NCBI GenBank assembly: GCA_002424045.1
Contig: DIPH01000034.1
Coordinates: forward strand, 15,931-47,984
Direction of reading: 5' to 3'
DNA: 32,054 bases
Source: Firmicutes bacterium UBA5493
Lineage (GTDB): Bacteria > Bacillota > Limnochordia > Darwinibacteriales > Darwinibacteriaceae
Both the position numbers and the translations under genes were made by a program. The notes beneath the pieces were generated by a model. That model did no database searches. It saw only the letters and a program-made list of their open reading frames with translations, and had not been told where the DNA came from. Of this stretch, positions 1-6,144 are shown piece after piece; position 1 is the stretch's first letter, and each line of letters begins with the position of its first letter.

Positions 1-740
1 GCATAGCCCAGGCGCCATCCGGTCATGGAAAATGCCTTGGAGAAACCATTGATCAAAAGTGTCTTGTCATACATTCCTGGCAAGCTTGCCATGGAAGTAT
101 GCTCGATACCATAGACTAACTCGGCATAGATCTCGTCGGCAATGATCAGGATATCATGTTCTTTGAGGACATCGGCGATGGCCATAAGGTCGGCCTTCTC
201 CATTACAGCACCTGTTGGGTTATTGGGATAACAAAACACGATAGCCTTGGTCTTAGGCGTAATGAGCGAACGAATGACATCCGCGGTGAGACGGAAATTG
301 TCCTTTTCGTAGGTAGGAACAGGTACTGGAACTCCCCCTGCTAAAATAGCAGATGGTGCATAGGAAACATAGGTAGGTTCGGGCACGAGCACTTCATCGC
401 CGGGGTTTACAACCGCACGCAGAGCCAAGTCCACCGCTTCGCTAGCGCCCACTGTAACCAAAATTTGATTGGCAGGATCGTATTCGACCTGAAAACGATC
501 TTCGAGGTACTTGCTGATGGCTCTTCTTAACTCAATCAGCCCCACATTGGCTGTGTAGGTTGTACCCTTTTCAACAATAGAGTTTATACCGGCCTCTCGA
601 ATCTTGGTCGGAGTTGGAAAATCAGGTTCCCCAACACCTAGAGAGATTACTCCCTCCATTGTCGCCGCAATATCAAAAAACTTGCGTATGCCCGAAGGCT
701 TAATAACCTTCACCTTCTCTGATAACATTTTGCTAATCAA
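1..740 (-). CDS. class I/II PLP-dependent aminotransferase, 3'-truncated by window edge
   Basis: About 246 N-terminal residues of a fold-type I aminotransferase of the AspC/PatA group, which transfers an amino group between an amino acid and a 2-oxo acid using pyridoxal phosphate. Visible motifs in order are the N-terminal GVGEPDFPTP, TVGASEAVDLALRA, the PNNPTGAV segment, IADEIYAEL and the PLP-lysine motif SKAFSMTGWRLG with Lys near residue 235. The C-terminal third lies outside the window. I chose a TTG start at 738-740 because GGAGGG (746-751) sits at ideal distance; the in-frame ATG at 726-728 is about 17 bases from it. The substrate cannot be told from sequence; aspartate, aromatic and diaminopimelate aminotransferases share these motifs. 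No clear promoter is visible between it and the upstream terminator. Confidence 0.9.
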   Translation of the reverse strand, partial: MISKMLSEKVKVIKPSGIRKFFDIAATMEGVISLGVGEPDFPTPTKIREAGINSIVEKGTTYTANVGLIELRRAISKYLEDRFQVEYDPANQILVTVGASEAVDLALRAVVNPGDEVLVPEPTYVSYAPSAILAGGVPVPVPTYEKDNFRLTADVIRSLITPKTKAIVFCYPNNPTGAVMEKADLMAIADVLKEHDILIIADEIYAELVYGIEHTSMASLPGMYDKTLLINGFSKAFSMTGWRLGY

Positions 741-807
741 CTTAACCCTCCACCTTCCTACTGTAATACTAACTTCTTATTCTTCATCCTCTCCATTAAT
801 CCTACCG

Positions 808-848
808 AAAAAAAGAATTTCGTAGATTGACAGAATTGTCAGACTACG
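808..848 (-). terminator. probable intrinsic terminator after the udk-DUF1874 pair
   Basis: An imperfect hairpin has outer arms CGTAG (821-825) and CTACG (844-848), a 2x2 internal mismatch, inner arms TGACA (828-832) and TGTCA (837-841), and a four-base loop. Read on the minus strand it is followed, after six bases, by seven T (A run at 808-814). It lies just past the DUF1874 stop codon. The gap between stem and T-run makes it a weak rather than textbook terminator. Confidence 0.5.
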
Positions 849-871
849 TCTGGTCAGCAACGCTCTCACTC

Positions 872-1255
872 TCAGTCTAGACGTTCCATTAATTGTAGAC
901 CAAACCCTATTTGAAACATTTCCGCGGCGGTCAGAATCCGCCCTTCTTCGGGCCGGATCTTCAATTTCAAGGCAATGGCCTTTTGGCCGATTTTTTGAAC
1001 GTACTCAATGCGGTTCATGGGTACATCGATCTCTAGGATACTCGAAAGCACAGTGGCACTTGCTTCATGGCCAACGGCAGAGACAAAGCCAAAGTCTCGA
1101 ATCAACTGTCTGGCCTCTTTTGCGTCCAGATCGGTGACACGGAATAAGCCGGCCGTGGTGCAAATAGGTCCGTTAAAAAGAACCACCGGCAGATAGCCCC
1201 CATCTAGTAGCAAAAGATCCTGAATCTCCTCACAAGCATGTACATGTTCTTCCAT
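872..1255 (-). CDS. DUF1874 family protein, AcrIII-1/Crn2-like putative ring nuclease
   Basis: A 127-residue protein matching the DUF1874 family (archaeal virus proteins AFV3-109 and STIV B116; B. subtilis ICEBs1 YddF). Family members AcrIII-1 and Crn2 cleave cyclic tetra-adenylate, the second messenger of type III CRISPR systems. The signature pieces are all seen: VLFNGPICTTAG (residues 25-36), the FVSAVGHEAS block, VPMNRIEY, then KIRPEEGRILTAAEM. His63, Arg101 and Glu104 have the same spacing (38 and 41 residues) that I recall for His47, Arg85 and Glu88 of SIRV1 gp29. About 20 residues precede the usual family start, so a downstream start is possible, but GGAGG seven bases before the ATG at 1255 supports this one. 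It follows udk by 18 bases and is probably co-transcribed. Family assignment is firm; the activity is inferred. Confidence 0.85.
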   Translation of the reverse strand: MEEHVHACEEIQDLLLLDGGYLPVVLFNGPICTTAGLFRVTDLDAKEARQLIRDFGFVSAVGHEASATVLSSILEIDVPMNRIEYVQKIGQKAIALKLKIRPEEGRILTAAEMFQIGFGLQLMERLD

Positions 1256-1273
1256 GGCTCCGCCTCCACCTTC

Positions 1274-1930
1274 TCATTCCATCTCCCTTGTGCTGGCCGT
1301 CAAACGGTTTTCCCCATCTTGTAGATACTGCCGCAAAACCGCGGCCACAGTCTCTAGGGCCACCTGGTTGTGGCCCCCTTCGGGAACAATCAAGTCCGCA
1401 TAGCGCTTGGAAGGTTCCACAAAGGCTTCATGCATAGGTTTCACAGTCTCTAGATACTGACTTCGTACCGATTCTAGTGTCCGGCCCCGCTGCCTAACAT
1501 CACGGATCAAGCGACGCAAGATTCGTACATCGGGGTCCGTATCCACAAAAACCTTAAGGTCAAATTCATCTCGCAAACGAGGATTACTCAAAACAAGGAT
1601 TCCCTCCACAATCACAATAGCCCTGGGCAAAACCTGCGTCGTCTCTCGGGTCCGGGCATAGATTTCAAAATCATAGACAGGTACCTGGATGCTCTTGCCT
1701 TGACGAAGCTGCCTGAGATGGGTGATCAAAAGCTCATCCTCTAAGGCATCTGGATGGTCATAGTTTATTTTGAGACGCTCGTCAAATGTAAGCTCGGTAT
1801 GGGCTACATAATAGGAGTCTTGGGGAACAATAACACAGTCCTCTCCCATGGAGGTCTGGAGAGCCCTAGCAAACGTTGTCTTACCCGAACCGGTACCACC
1901 GGCAATACCAACAATGAGCACATCTATCAC
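1274..1930 (-). CDS. udk: uridine kinase
   Basis: A 218-residue uridine/cytidine kinase, close to the usual 205-215. It phosphorylates uridine or cytidine with ATP or GTP in cytosolic pyrimidine salvage. The P-loop GGTGSGKTT lies at residues 11-19; then come the QDSYY segment, the YDHPDALE motif that contacts the nucleoside, the PVYDF motif, the IVEGILVL strand, and the arginine-rich lid RRLIRDVRQRGR. The start is GTG (1928-1930) behind only a weak AAAGAAG; another in-frame GTG lies nine bases further in at 1919-1921. The C-terminal tail TASTREME is slightly longer than usual. It heads a two-gene unit with the DUF1874 gene. Confidence 0.93.
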   Translation of the reverse strand: MIDVLIVGIAGGTGSGKTTFARALQTSMGEDCVIVPQDSYYVAHTELTFDERLKINYDHPDALEDELLITHLRQLRQGKSIQVPVYDFEIYARTRETTQVLPRAIVIVEGILVLSNPRLRDEFDLKVFVDTDPDVRILRRLIRDVRQRGRTLESVRSQYLETVKPMHEAFVEPSKRYADLIVPEGGHNQVALETVAAVLRQYLQDGENRLTASTREME

Positions 1931-2036
1931 CTACTTCTTTACTTGGGAGTTTTTTCTCCGGCACAACTGTCCCTCCCACCTGTACAAGGAAATCATCCAC
2001 CCATGAAGAAAGAGTTCAAGGAAAGGAGTGAAGCCC

Positions 2037-2543
2037 ATGAAAAAAGTTGCCCTTGTCATAGCTGAAAAGCAGTTTCGCGATGAGGAGTACGAGGTTCCTC
2101 GCGATATGCTGCAAGCAGCCGGTTTTGAGGTTTTGACCGTTTCAACATCCAAAAACGTAGTCACAGGTAAGCTCGGCCTCAAAGTAACCCCCGATACACT
2201 GATCACAGAGGTTGTGCCCGAAGAGCTCCATGCCTTGATCTTCATTGGCGGAGGGGGTTCGGAACAGTACTTTACAGATCCTCTAGCCCATGGCCTAGCC
2301 AAAGCCATGGTGGAACTGGATAAGGTGCTCGGTGCCATTTGTATTGCCCCCGTGATTCTAGCGAACGCCAAGATCCTGGCTGGTAAAAACGCCACCGTCT
2401 TCCCTGATGGTTCAAGAACCCTAGAGCAACATGGTGCCAATTACACAGGGGCCGAGGTAGAAGTTGATGGCAAGATCATTACGGGGAATGGCCCTGAAGC
2501 TGCCGAGGCCTTTAGCCGGGCGCTCATCCAATTACTCAGCTAA
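2037..2543 (+). CDS. DJ-1/PfpI family protein
   Basis: A 168-residue member of the DJ-1/PfpI (class I glutamine amidotransferase-like) superfamily, which includes deglycases, glyoxalases, chaperones and intracellular peptidases. The nucleophile elbow GAICIAPVIL places the reactive Cys at residue 102, and an acidic residue in RDEEYEV (14-20) is positioned as in the family. The LGLKVTPD and IFIGGGGSEQY segments match the PfpI layout. The residue after the Cys is Ile rather than the His of true PfpI proteases, so protease activity is doubtful. ATG at 2037 is preferred over GTG at 2028 because GAAAGGAG (2021-2028) is correctly spaced from it. It stands alone and converges on niaR with a 12-bp overlap of 3' ends. 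Confidence 0.88.
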   Translation: MKKVALVIAEKQFRDEEYEVPRDMLQAAGFEVLTVSTSKNVVTGKLGLKVTPDTLITEVVPEELHALIFIGGGGSEQYFTDPLAHGLAKAMVELDKVLGAICIAPVILANAKILAGKNATVFPDGSRTLEQHGANYTGAEVEVDGKIITGNGPEAAEAFSRALIQLLS

Positions 2544-3053
2544 GTAGCCTGCCTGACGCAGAGCATCCCGTATGACCCCCATGGTTTCTCCTGTGGGGGT
2601 TTCAATACGGTGCAGATGATAGCCACCGGTTAAAACCAGGAGGGGCTCCGCCTGGAGCTCCTGCATTCCTTCAATAAATTGAGCCACATCAGCCCTCGAA
2701 GAAATCTGCAGATTGGCCGTCAATTCTCCATACAGGGGGTGTTCTACAGTCACATCAAGGACTGTTCCACCTAAATCTACAATCATGTTCAGTTCATGGG
2801 CTAGTGTATCGTTATCACTCCCATGGCGGACTGCGATTGTACTACGGTGCGATGTGGTGGACTGGGGTTTGTAAAGGAAATACCCTCTCGGTGTTGCTAC
2901 AATTTGCTCACCTCGGGCCCTGAGCACCGCCACATCACCTACGATGATCTGCCGGGTTACCCCTAGGACAGCGCTGAGGTGAGAACCGGTGAGAGGACTG
3001 GCAGCCTCCTCCAAAAGGGCTAGGATCTGCCCTCGACGTTCTTCTTGTGTAAT
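2532..3053 (-). CDS. niaR: NiaR-type niacin-responsive repressor (HTH_11 + 3H domain)
   Basis: A transcriptional repressor of niacin uptake and NAD synthesis genes. An N-terminal winged helix (EERRGQILALLEEA ... HLSAVLGVTRQIIVGDVAVLRARG) is followed by a 3H domain with its histidines in LAHELNMIVD, VEHPLYGEL and GGYHLHRIE. In TM1602-type NiaR proteins the His/Glu/His/His set binds a metal and niacin acts as co-repressor. No ATG or TTG stands at the expected place. A strong GGGGGAG (rev, about 3062-3068) precedes in-frame ATC (3056-3054) and ATT (3053-3051). Starting at ATT gives about 173 residues, the usual family size. Alternatives are GTG at 3098 without a good Shine-Dalgarno, or ATG at 3179, which lies upstream of the predicted promoter. 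Divergent from niaX, its likely target. Confidence 0.85.
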   Translation of the reverse strand: MTQEERRGQILALLEEAASPLTGSHLSAVLGVTRQIIVGDVAVLRARGEQIVATPRGYFLYKPQSTTSHRSTIAVRHGSDNDTLAHELNMIVDLGGTVLDVTVEHPLYGELTANLQISSRADVAQFIEGMQELQAEPLLVLTGGYHLHRIETPTGETMGVIRDALRQAGYLAE

Positions 3054-3087
3054 GATGTTCTCCCCCTTTTCCCCTTTTATTTTCTGC

Positions 3088-3116
3088 TTGCCAGACACTT
3101 CAGCATAGTGTATGAT
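3088..3116 (+). promoter_or_regulatory. predicted niaX promoter
   Basis: TTGCCA at 3088-3093, a 17-base spacer and TATGAT at 3111-3116 give a good sigma-A promoter, with one mismatch in each box. The start of transcription would fall near 3123, inside the palindrome at 3118-3135, so a bound repressor would block it directly. Confidence 0.6.
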
Positions 3117-3117
3117 A

Positions 3118-3135
3118 CAGGTGTATATACACCTG
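3118..3135. promoter_or_regulatory. perfect 18-bp palindrome, probable NiaR operator
   Basis: CAGGTGTATATACACCTG reads the same on both strands. It lies in the niaR-niaX divergent region, overlaps the predicted +1 of niaX and contains the predicted -10 of niaR. NiaR family operators in Bacillota are palindromes, and the ACAGGTGT-like half-site fits what I remember of them, but the exact consensus was not checked. One operator could autoregulate niaR and control niaX. Confidence 0.7.
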
Positions 3136-3150
3136 GTGATTGCGTGGCAA
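3122..3150 (-). promoter_or_regulatory. predicted niaR promoter
   Basis: On the minus strand TTGCCA (3150-3145), a 17-base spacer and TATACA (3127-3122) form a candidate promoter. Its -10 box lies in the 18-bp palindrome, and transcription would begin near 3115. This makes the upstream ATG at 3179 unusable and supports a niaR start further in. The -10 matches the consensus at four of six positions, so confidence is moderate. Confidence 0.45.
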
Positions 3151-3177
3151 TCACCCTGGAGTTTGACTTCGTCAAAC
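3135..3177 (+). repeat. two consecutive perfect hairpins in the niaX leader
   Basis: GGTGATTGC (3135-3143), loop GTG, GCAATCACC (3147-3155) form a 9-bp stem. GTTTGAC (3161-3167), loop TTC, GTCAAAC (3171-3177) form a 7-bp stem. Both would lie in the 5' untranslated region of niaX if transcription begins near 3123. No T-run follows either, so they are not terminators. They could be mRNA-stabilising structures or extra protein-binding sites. Confidence 0.5.
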
Positions 3178-3209
3178 ATCCTCTGTATTGATAATGAGGA
3201 GTGAAGTTC

Positions 3210-3731
3210 ATGCGCATGACAATGAAAGACCTGCTCTACGGCGCTTTGCTCACCGCAATCGCCCTCCTGATTCCCCTAGCATTTCAAGGGTGGCTGCAAG
3301 TGGCGATTCCACCGTTTTCCGCAACCCTCGCCAGCCATTTACCCTCTATGCTGGCCATGACCATCAGTCCATGGGTAGCTATCTTGGTGGGCCTAGGTTC
3401 AAGTTTTGGCTTTTTTGTGACCCTCGGACCCATTGTAGCCATGCGGGCCATGACCCACGTTTTATTCGGAGCTATAGGAGCCAAATTGTATCAGAAGGGG
3501 TTTAAGCTCTGGCACGTTCTCTTAATTACCCTCCCTATCCACGCCCTCAGTGAGTCTGTGGTAGTGATGATCTTCGGCTTCAGTCTCTATCAAGCCTTGG
3601 TAGTGATTGGTCTCGGCACCGCACTCCATCACATCGCTGACAGTGCCATCACTCTTGCCGTCTATGGTTCGCTACGCAAAGCAGGCGTACCCTTAGGAAT
3701 CCGCAGTAAAGGCCCTGTGCGCCTTGGCTAA
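3210..3731 (+). CDS. niaX: NiaX-type niacin transporter, ECF substrate-binding (S) component
   Basis: A 173-residue integral membrane protein, mostly hydrophobic, with about five or six membrane segments. It matches the niacin-specific S component of energy-coupling-factor transporters, which binds the vitamin and works with a shared EcfA-A'-T module encoded elsewhere. Recognisable features are the short basic N-terminus MKDLLYGALLTAIALLIPL, the HLPSMLAMTISPW motif and FVTLGPIVAMRAMTHVLFGAIGA. ATG at 3210 is chosen because AGGAG (3197-3201) is eight bases upstream; a second ATG follows at 3216. Divergence from niaR with a shared operator strongly supports niacin as substrate. The last 39 bp overlap the 3' end of the convergent aldo/keto reductase gene. 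Confidence 0.85.
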   Translation: MRMTMKDLLYGALLTAIALLIPLAFQGWLQVAIPPFSATLASHLPSMLAMTISPWVAILVGLGSSFGFFVTLGPIVAMRAMTHVLFGAIGAKLYQKGFKLWHVLLITLPIHALSESVVVMIFGFSLYQALVVIGLGTALHHIADSAITLAVYGSLRKAGVPLGIRSKGPVRLG

Positions 3732-4835
3732 CGAATCAATGATCTCGATGTGCTGTGGGCAAAGTGCCTCACACTGCCCACAGGCCACGCAGCGTCCGGC
3801 ATCGTTCTCCTTTTTCACGAGGCTTTCATAGAACCAGCGGCTCCCGGCGAAATTATTGTAGATGCTAGCATCATTATACATGCTAAAGATACGAGGAATG
3901 GCCACGTCTTCTGGACAGGGCAGGCAATACTTGCAGTCGGTACACAAAACCTGCACCCTCTCTGTATAGATGTCCTTGGCCTTTTTAATCAGGCCGATTT
4001 CTTGTCTGGTGAGGGAATTGGGAGTAGCCTCCCCCATGATGCGGATGTTTTCTTCCACTTCTTCGATGCGATTCATGCCGCTGAGGATCAGAGAGACCTC
4101 CGGATGATTGGCCACCCAGCGCAAGGCCCATTCAGCGGGCGTACGCGTGCTGGGAGCACCCTCAAAGAGTTCTTCAATCTCTGCCGGCAAATTGCGCACC
4201 AAACGCCCTCCCCGTAGGGGCTCCATAATCACTACACCTAACCCCTTAGAGGCAGCGTACTTCAGACCTGCCAGGCCCGCCTGGTAGTTTTCATCCATGT
4301 AGTTAAACTGGATCTGGCACAAGTCCCAGGGATAGCTGTCCACAATCTCTCGAAAAACGGACAACTCGTCGTGGAATGAAAATCCCACATACCTAATCAG
4401 GCCCTCCGATTGCACCTTCTCTAGAAACTCCAACACTTCATACTCTACGGCCTTGTGCCAAGAGTCCTGACTTAGGGAATGAAGTAAATAAAAGTCCACC
4501 TTTTGAACGCCTAAACGCTCTAACTGCTCATGGAAGATGCGCTCACAGTCTTCTGGCGATTCTAAGGCCCACACGGGCATTTTTGTGGCAATATGTACCC
4601 TATCACGGTATCCGCCTTGGATGGCTTTACCTACCAACACCTCACTCTTACCGCCATGGTAGTTGTAGGCCGTATCCAAGTAATTGACGCCTGCATCGAT
4701 GGCTCTTCGAATCATGGAAATGGCCTTGTCTTCGTCAATCTCGCCTTCGCCACCTGGCAAAGTGGGCAGGCGCATACAGCCAAAACCCAGCAGGCTAACT
4801 TCTTCCTTAGTTTTACCTATGTTTCTCCTCTGCAC
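3693..4835 (-). CDS. aldo/keto reductase with C-terminal 4Fe-4S ferredoxin domain
   Basis: A 380-residue oxidoreductase. Residues 1 to about 290 form the aldo/keto reductase barrel, with the catalytic tetrad Asp54 and Tyr59 (LDTAYNYHGG), Lys85 (ATKMPVW) and His119 (YLLHSL), and a late phosphate-binding segment LILSGMNRIEEVEEN. The C-terminal region carries two cysteine clusters, CTDCKYCLPCP and CVACGQCEALCPQ, as in bacterial 4Fe-4S dicluster reductases of this family. The physiological substrate and electron partner are unknown; these proteins are common in anaerobes. The start is GTG (4833-4835) behind GGGGTGG. It runs divergently from rmuC and converges on niaX. Confidence 0.92.
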   Translation of the reverse strand: MQRRNIGKTKEEVSLLGFGCMRLPTLPGGEGEIDEDKAISMIRRAIDAGVNYLDTAYNYHGGKSEVLVGKAIQGGYRDRVHIATKMPVWALESPEDCERIFHEQLERLGVQKVDFYLLHSLSQDSWHKAVEYEVLEFLEKVQSEGLIRYVGFSFHDELSVFREIVDSYPWDLCQIQFNYMDENYQAGLAGLKYAASKGLGVVIMEPLRGGRLVRNLPAEIEELFEGAPSTRTPAEWALRWVANHPEVSLILSGMNRIEEVEENIRIMGEATPNSLTRQEIGLIKKAKDIYTERVQVLCTDCKYCLPCPEDVAIPRIFSMYNDASIYNNFAGSRWFYESLVKKENDAGRCVACGQCEALCPQHIEIIDSLAKAHRAFTADS

Positions 4836-4953
4836 GTTACCACCCCTTAATGTTTTATTCTCACTACGATACCTTTTTCCCTGCCGACTCTAAAAAACAG
4901 GAGAAGGGCCAGCCAGCTAGAACTAGCTTCTTATGGAAGGAGTACGATGCGTC

Positions 4954-6144
4954 ATGAACAACCCATATATACTGGCTCTAGCAGCTTTTTTCATCGGTGT
5001 TTTGGTTACCTATGCCCTGATGATCAAAGGCCAGACAAGTCTCCAAGCCAAACTAGATCAGGCAGAACAGAGCAGGACCCAGGAAAAGCAGTATCTTTCT
5101 GATCTGGAAGACCAGTTTCAGGCGGCTTTTCAGAATCTTGCCCAGGAAATCCTAGAAACAAAGGCTGCGTCCCTAACAACCCATAATCGGCAGGAAATCC
5201 AAAGCCTCCTAGAACCTCTCCGCCAGCGCCTAGTGGATTTTCAGCACCAGGTAGAGACAACCCACCGAGAAAGCATGATTAAAATCGGTACCCTAGAACA
5301 GGTGGGGCTCACTATGTCCACAGAAGCCCAGCGCTTAGCCACCGCCCTCAAGGGAGAAGTGAAGACCCAGGGAGACTGGGGTGAGATGATTCTGCAGAGA
5401 ATTTTGGAAGCATCGGGCCTCCGTGAAGGCCACGAATTTGTTCTCCAAGGGGAAGGCCTTGATCTGCGAAGCGAGTCTGGAACAAAAATCAGACCCGATG
5501 CGGTAGTTATGCTCCCTGAGAACCGCCATTTGATCGTAGACTCCAAAGTCTCTTTGGTAGCCTATGAACGCTACTTAGCCACTGACGAAGCGGAGGAGCG
5601 CGGACTCCTCCAAAAAGAGCTGGTCCGCTCGGTGAAGGCCCATGTAGATGGACTCAAGAATCGCTACTACCAAAAGCAAACGGGGATCAACTCCCCCGAT
5701 TTTGTCCTGCTTTTTATGCCCCTCGAGCCCGCCTACGCCCTGGCTTTACAGTCCGACGAAGGCCTCTTCCAATATGCCTGGGATCGCAAAGTGGTGATCA
5801 CCACCCCCACAACACTCATGGCCACGCTCTGGATTATTGCCAACATTTGGCAGCAAGAACATCAAACGGCCAATGCCCTAGAAATCGCTCGCCAGGGAGG
5901 GGCCCTTTATGACAAGTTTGTGGGCTTTGTGAACTCCCTAGAGGATGTGGGTAGACTTCTAGAACGGTCCCAAAACGCCTATAACCAGGCCTTTAACCAG
6001 CTAAAAAGTGGCAGGGGCAATCTCATCACCCGGGCAGAGAACCTGCGTTCCCTAGGAGTAGCCACAACGAAATCCCTTGATACCCAGCTCGTGGAGGAAG
6101 CGGAAGAATCCCACACGGCAGAAGGCGATAGCTCAGCATCTTAG
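4954..6144 (+). CDS. rmuC: DNA recombination protein RmuC
   Basis: About 396 residues, the usual size for RmuC, a membrane-tethered protein with a PD-(D/E)XK-nuclease-like core that limits recombination at inverted repeats. The N-terminus has one membrane helix (PYILALAAFFIGVLVTYALM), then a coiled-coil stretch rich in Gln/Glu/Leu to about residue 130. The conserved core includes GDWGEMILQRILE, RPDAVVMLPENRHLIVDSKVSL and the VVITTPTTLMATLWIIANIW block. The C-terminal tail is acidic and low in complexity. ATG at 4954 is chosen because AAGGAG (4937-4942) lies 11 bases upstream; an in-frame ATG at 4933 has no ribosome binding site. Its stop overlaps the convergent subtilase gene by four bases. 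Confidence 0.92.
   Translation: MNNPYILALAAFFIGVLVTYALMIKGQTSLQAKLDQAEQSRTQEKQYLSDLEDQFQAAFQNLAQEILETKAASLTTHNRQEIQSLLEPLRQRLVDFQHQVETTHRESMIKIGTLEQVGLTMSTEAQRLATALKGEVKTQGDWGEMILQRILEASGLREGHEFVLQGEGLDLRSESGTKIRPDAVVMLPENRHLIVDSKVSLVAYERYLATDEAEERGLLQKELVRSVKAHVDGLKNRYYQKQTGINSPDFVLLFMPLEPAYALALQSDEGLFQYAWDRKVVITTPTTLMATLWIIANIWQQEHQTANALEIARQGGALYDKFVGFVNSLEDVGRLLERSQNAYNQAFNQLKSGRGNLITRAENLRSLGVATTKSLDTQLVEEAEESHTAEGDSSAS

Noticed and set aside
872..1255. Prophage or integrative element around the DUF1874 gene
   Set aside because: Although DUF1874 occurs in viruses and ICEBs1, the neighbours are housekeeping genes and no integrase, relaxase, repeats or base-composition shift is visible.
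3054..3179. N-terminal extension of niaR from the ATG at 3179
   Set aside because: It would translate through the palindrome, the hairpins and the predicted promoter, and gives a Cys/Ile/His-rich stretch unlike any NiaR N-terminus.
4915..4928. Short palindrome AGCTAG-AA-CTAGCT before rmuC
   Set aside because: Too short to separate from chance, with no promoter placed around it.
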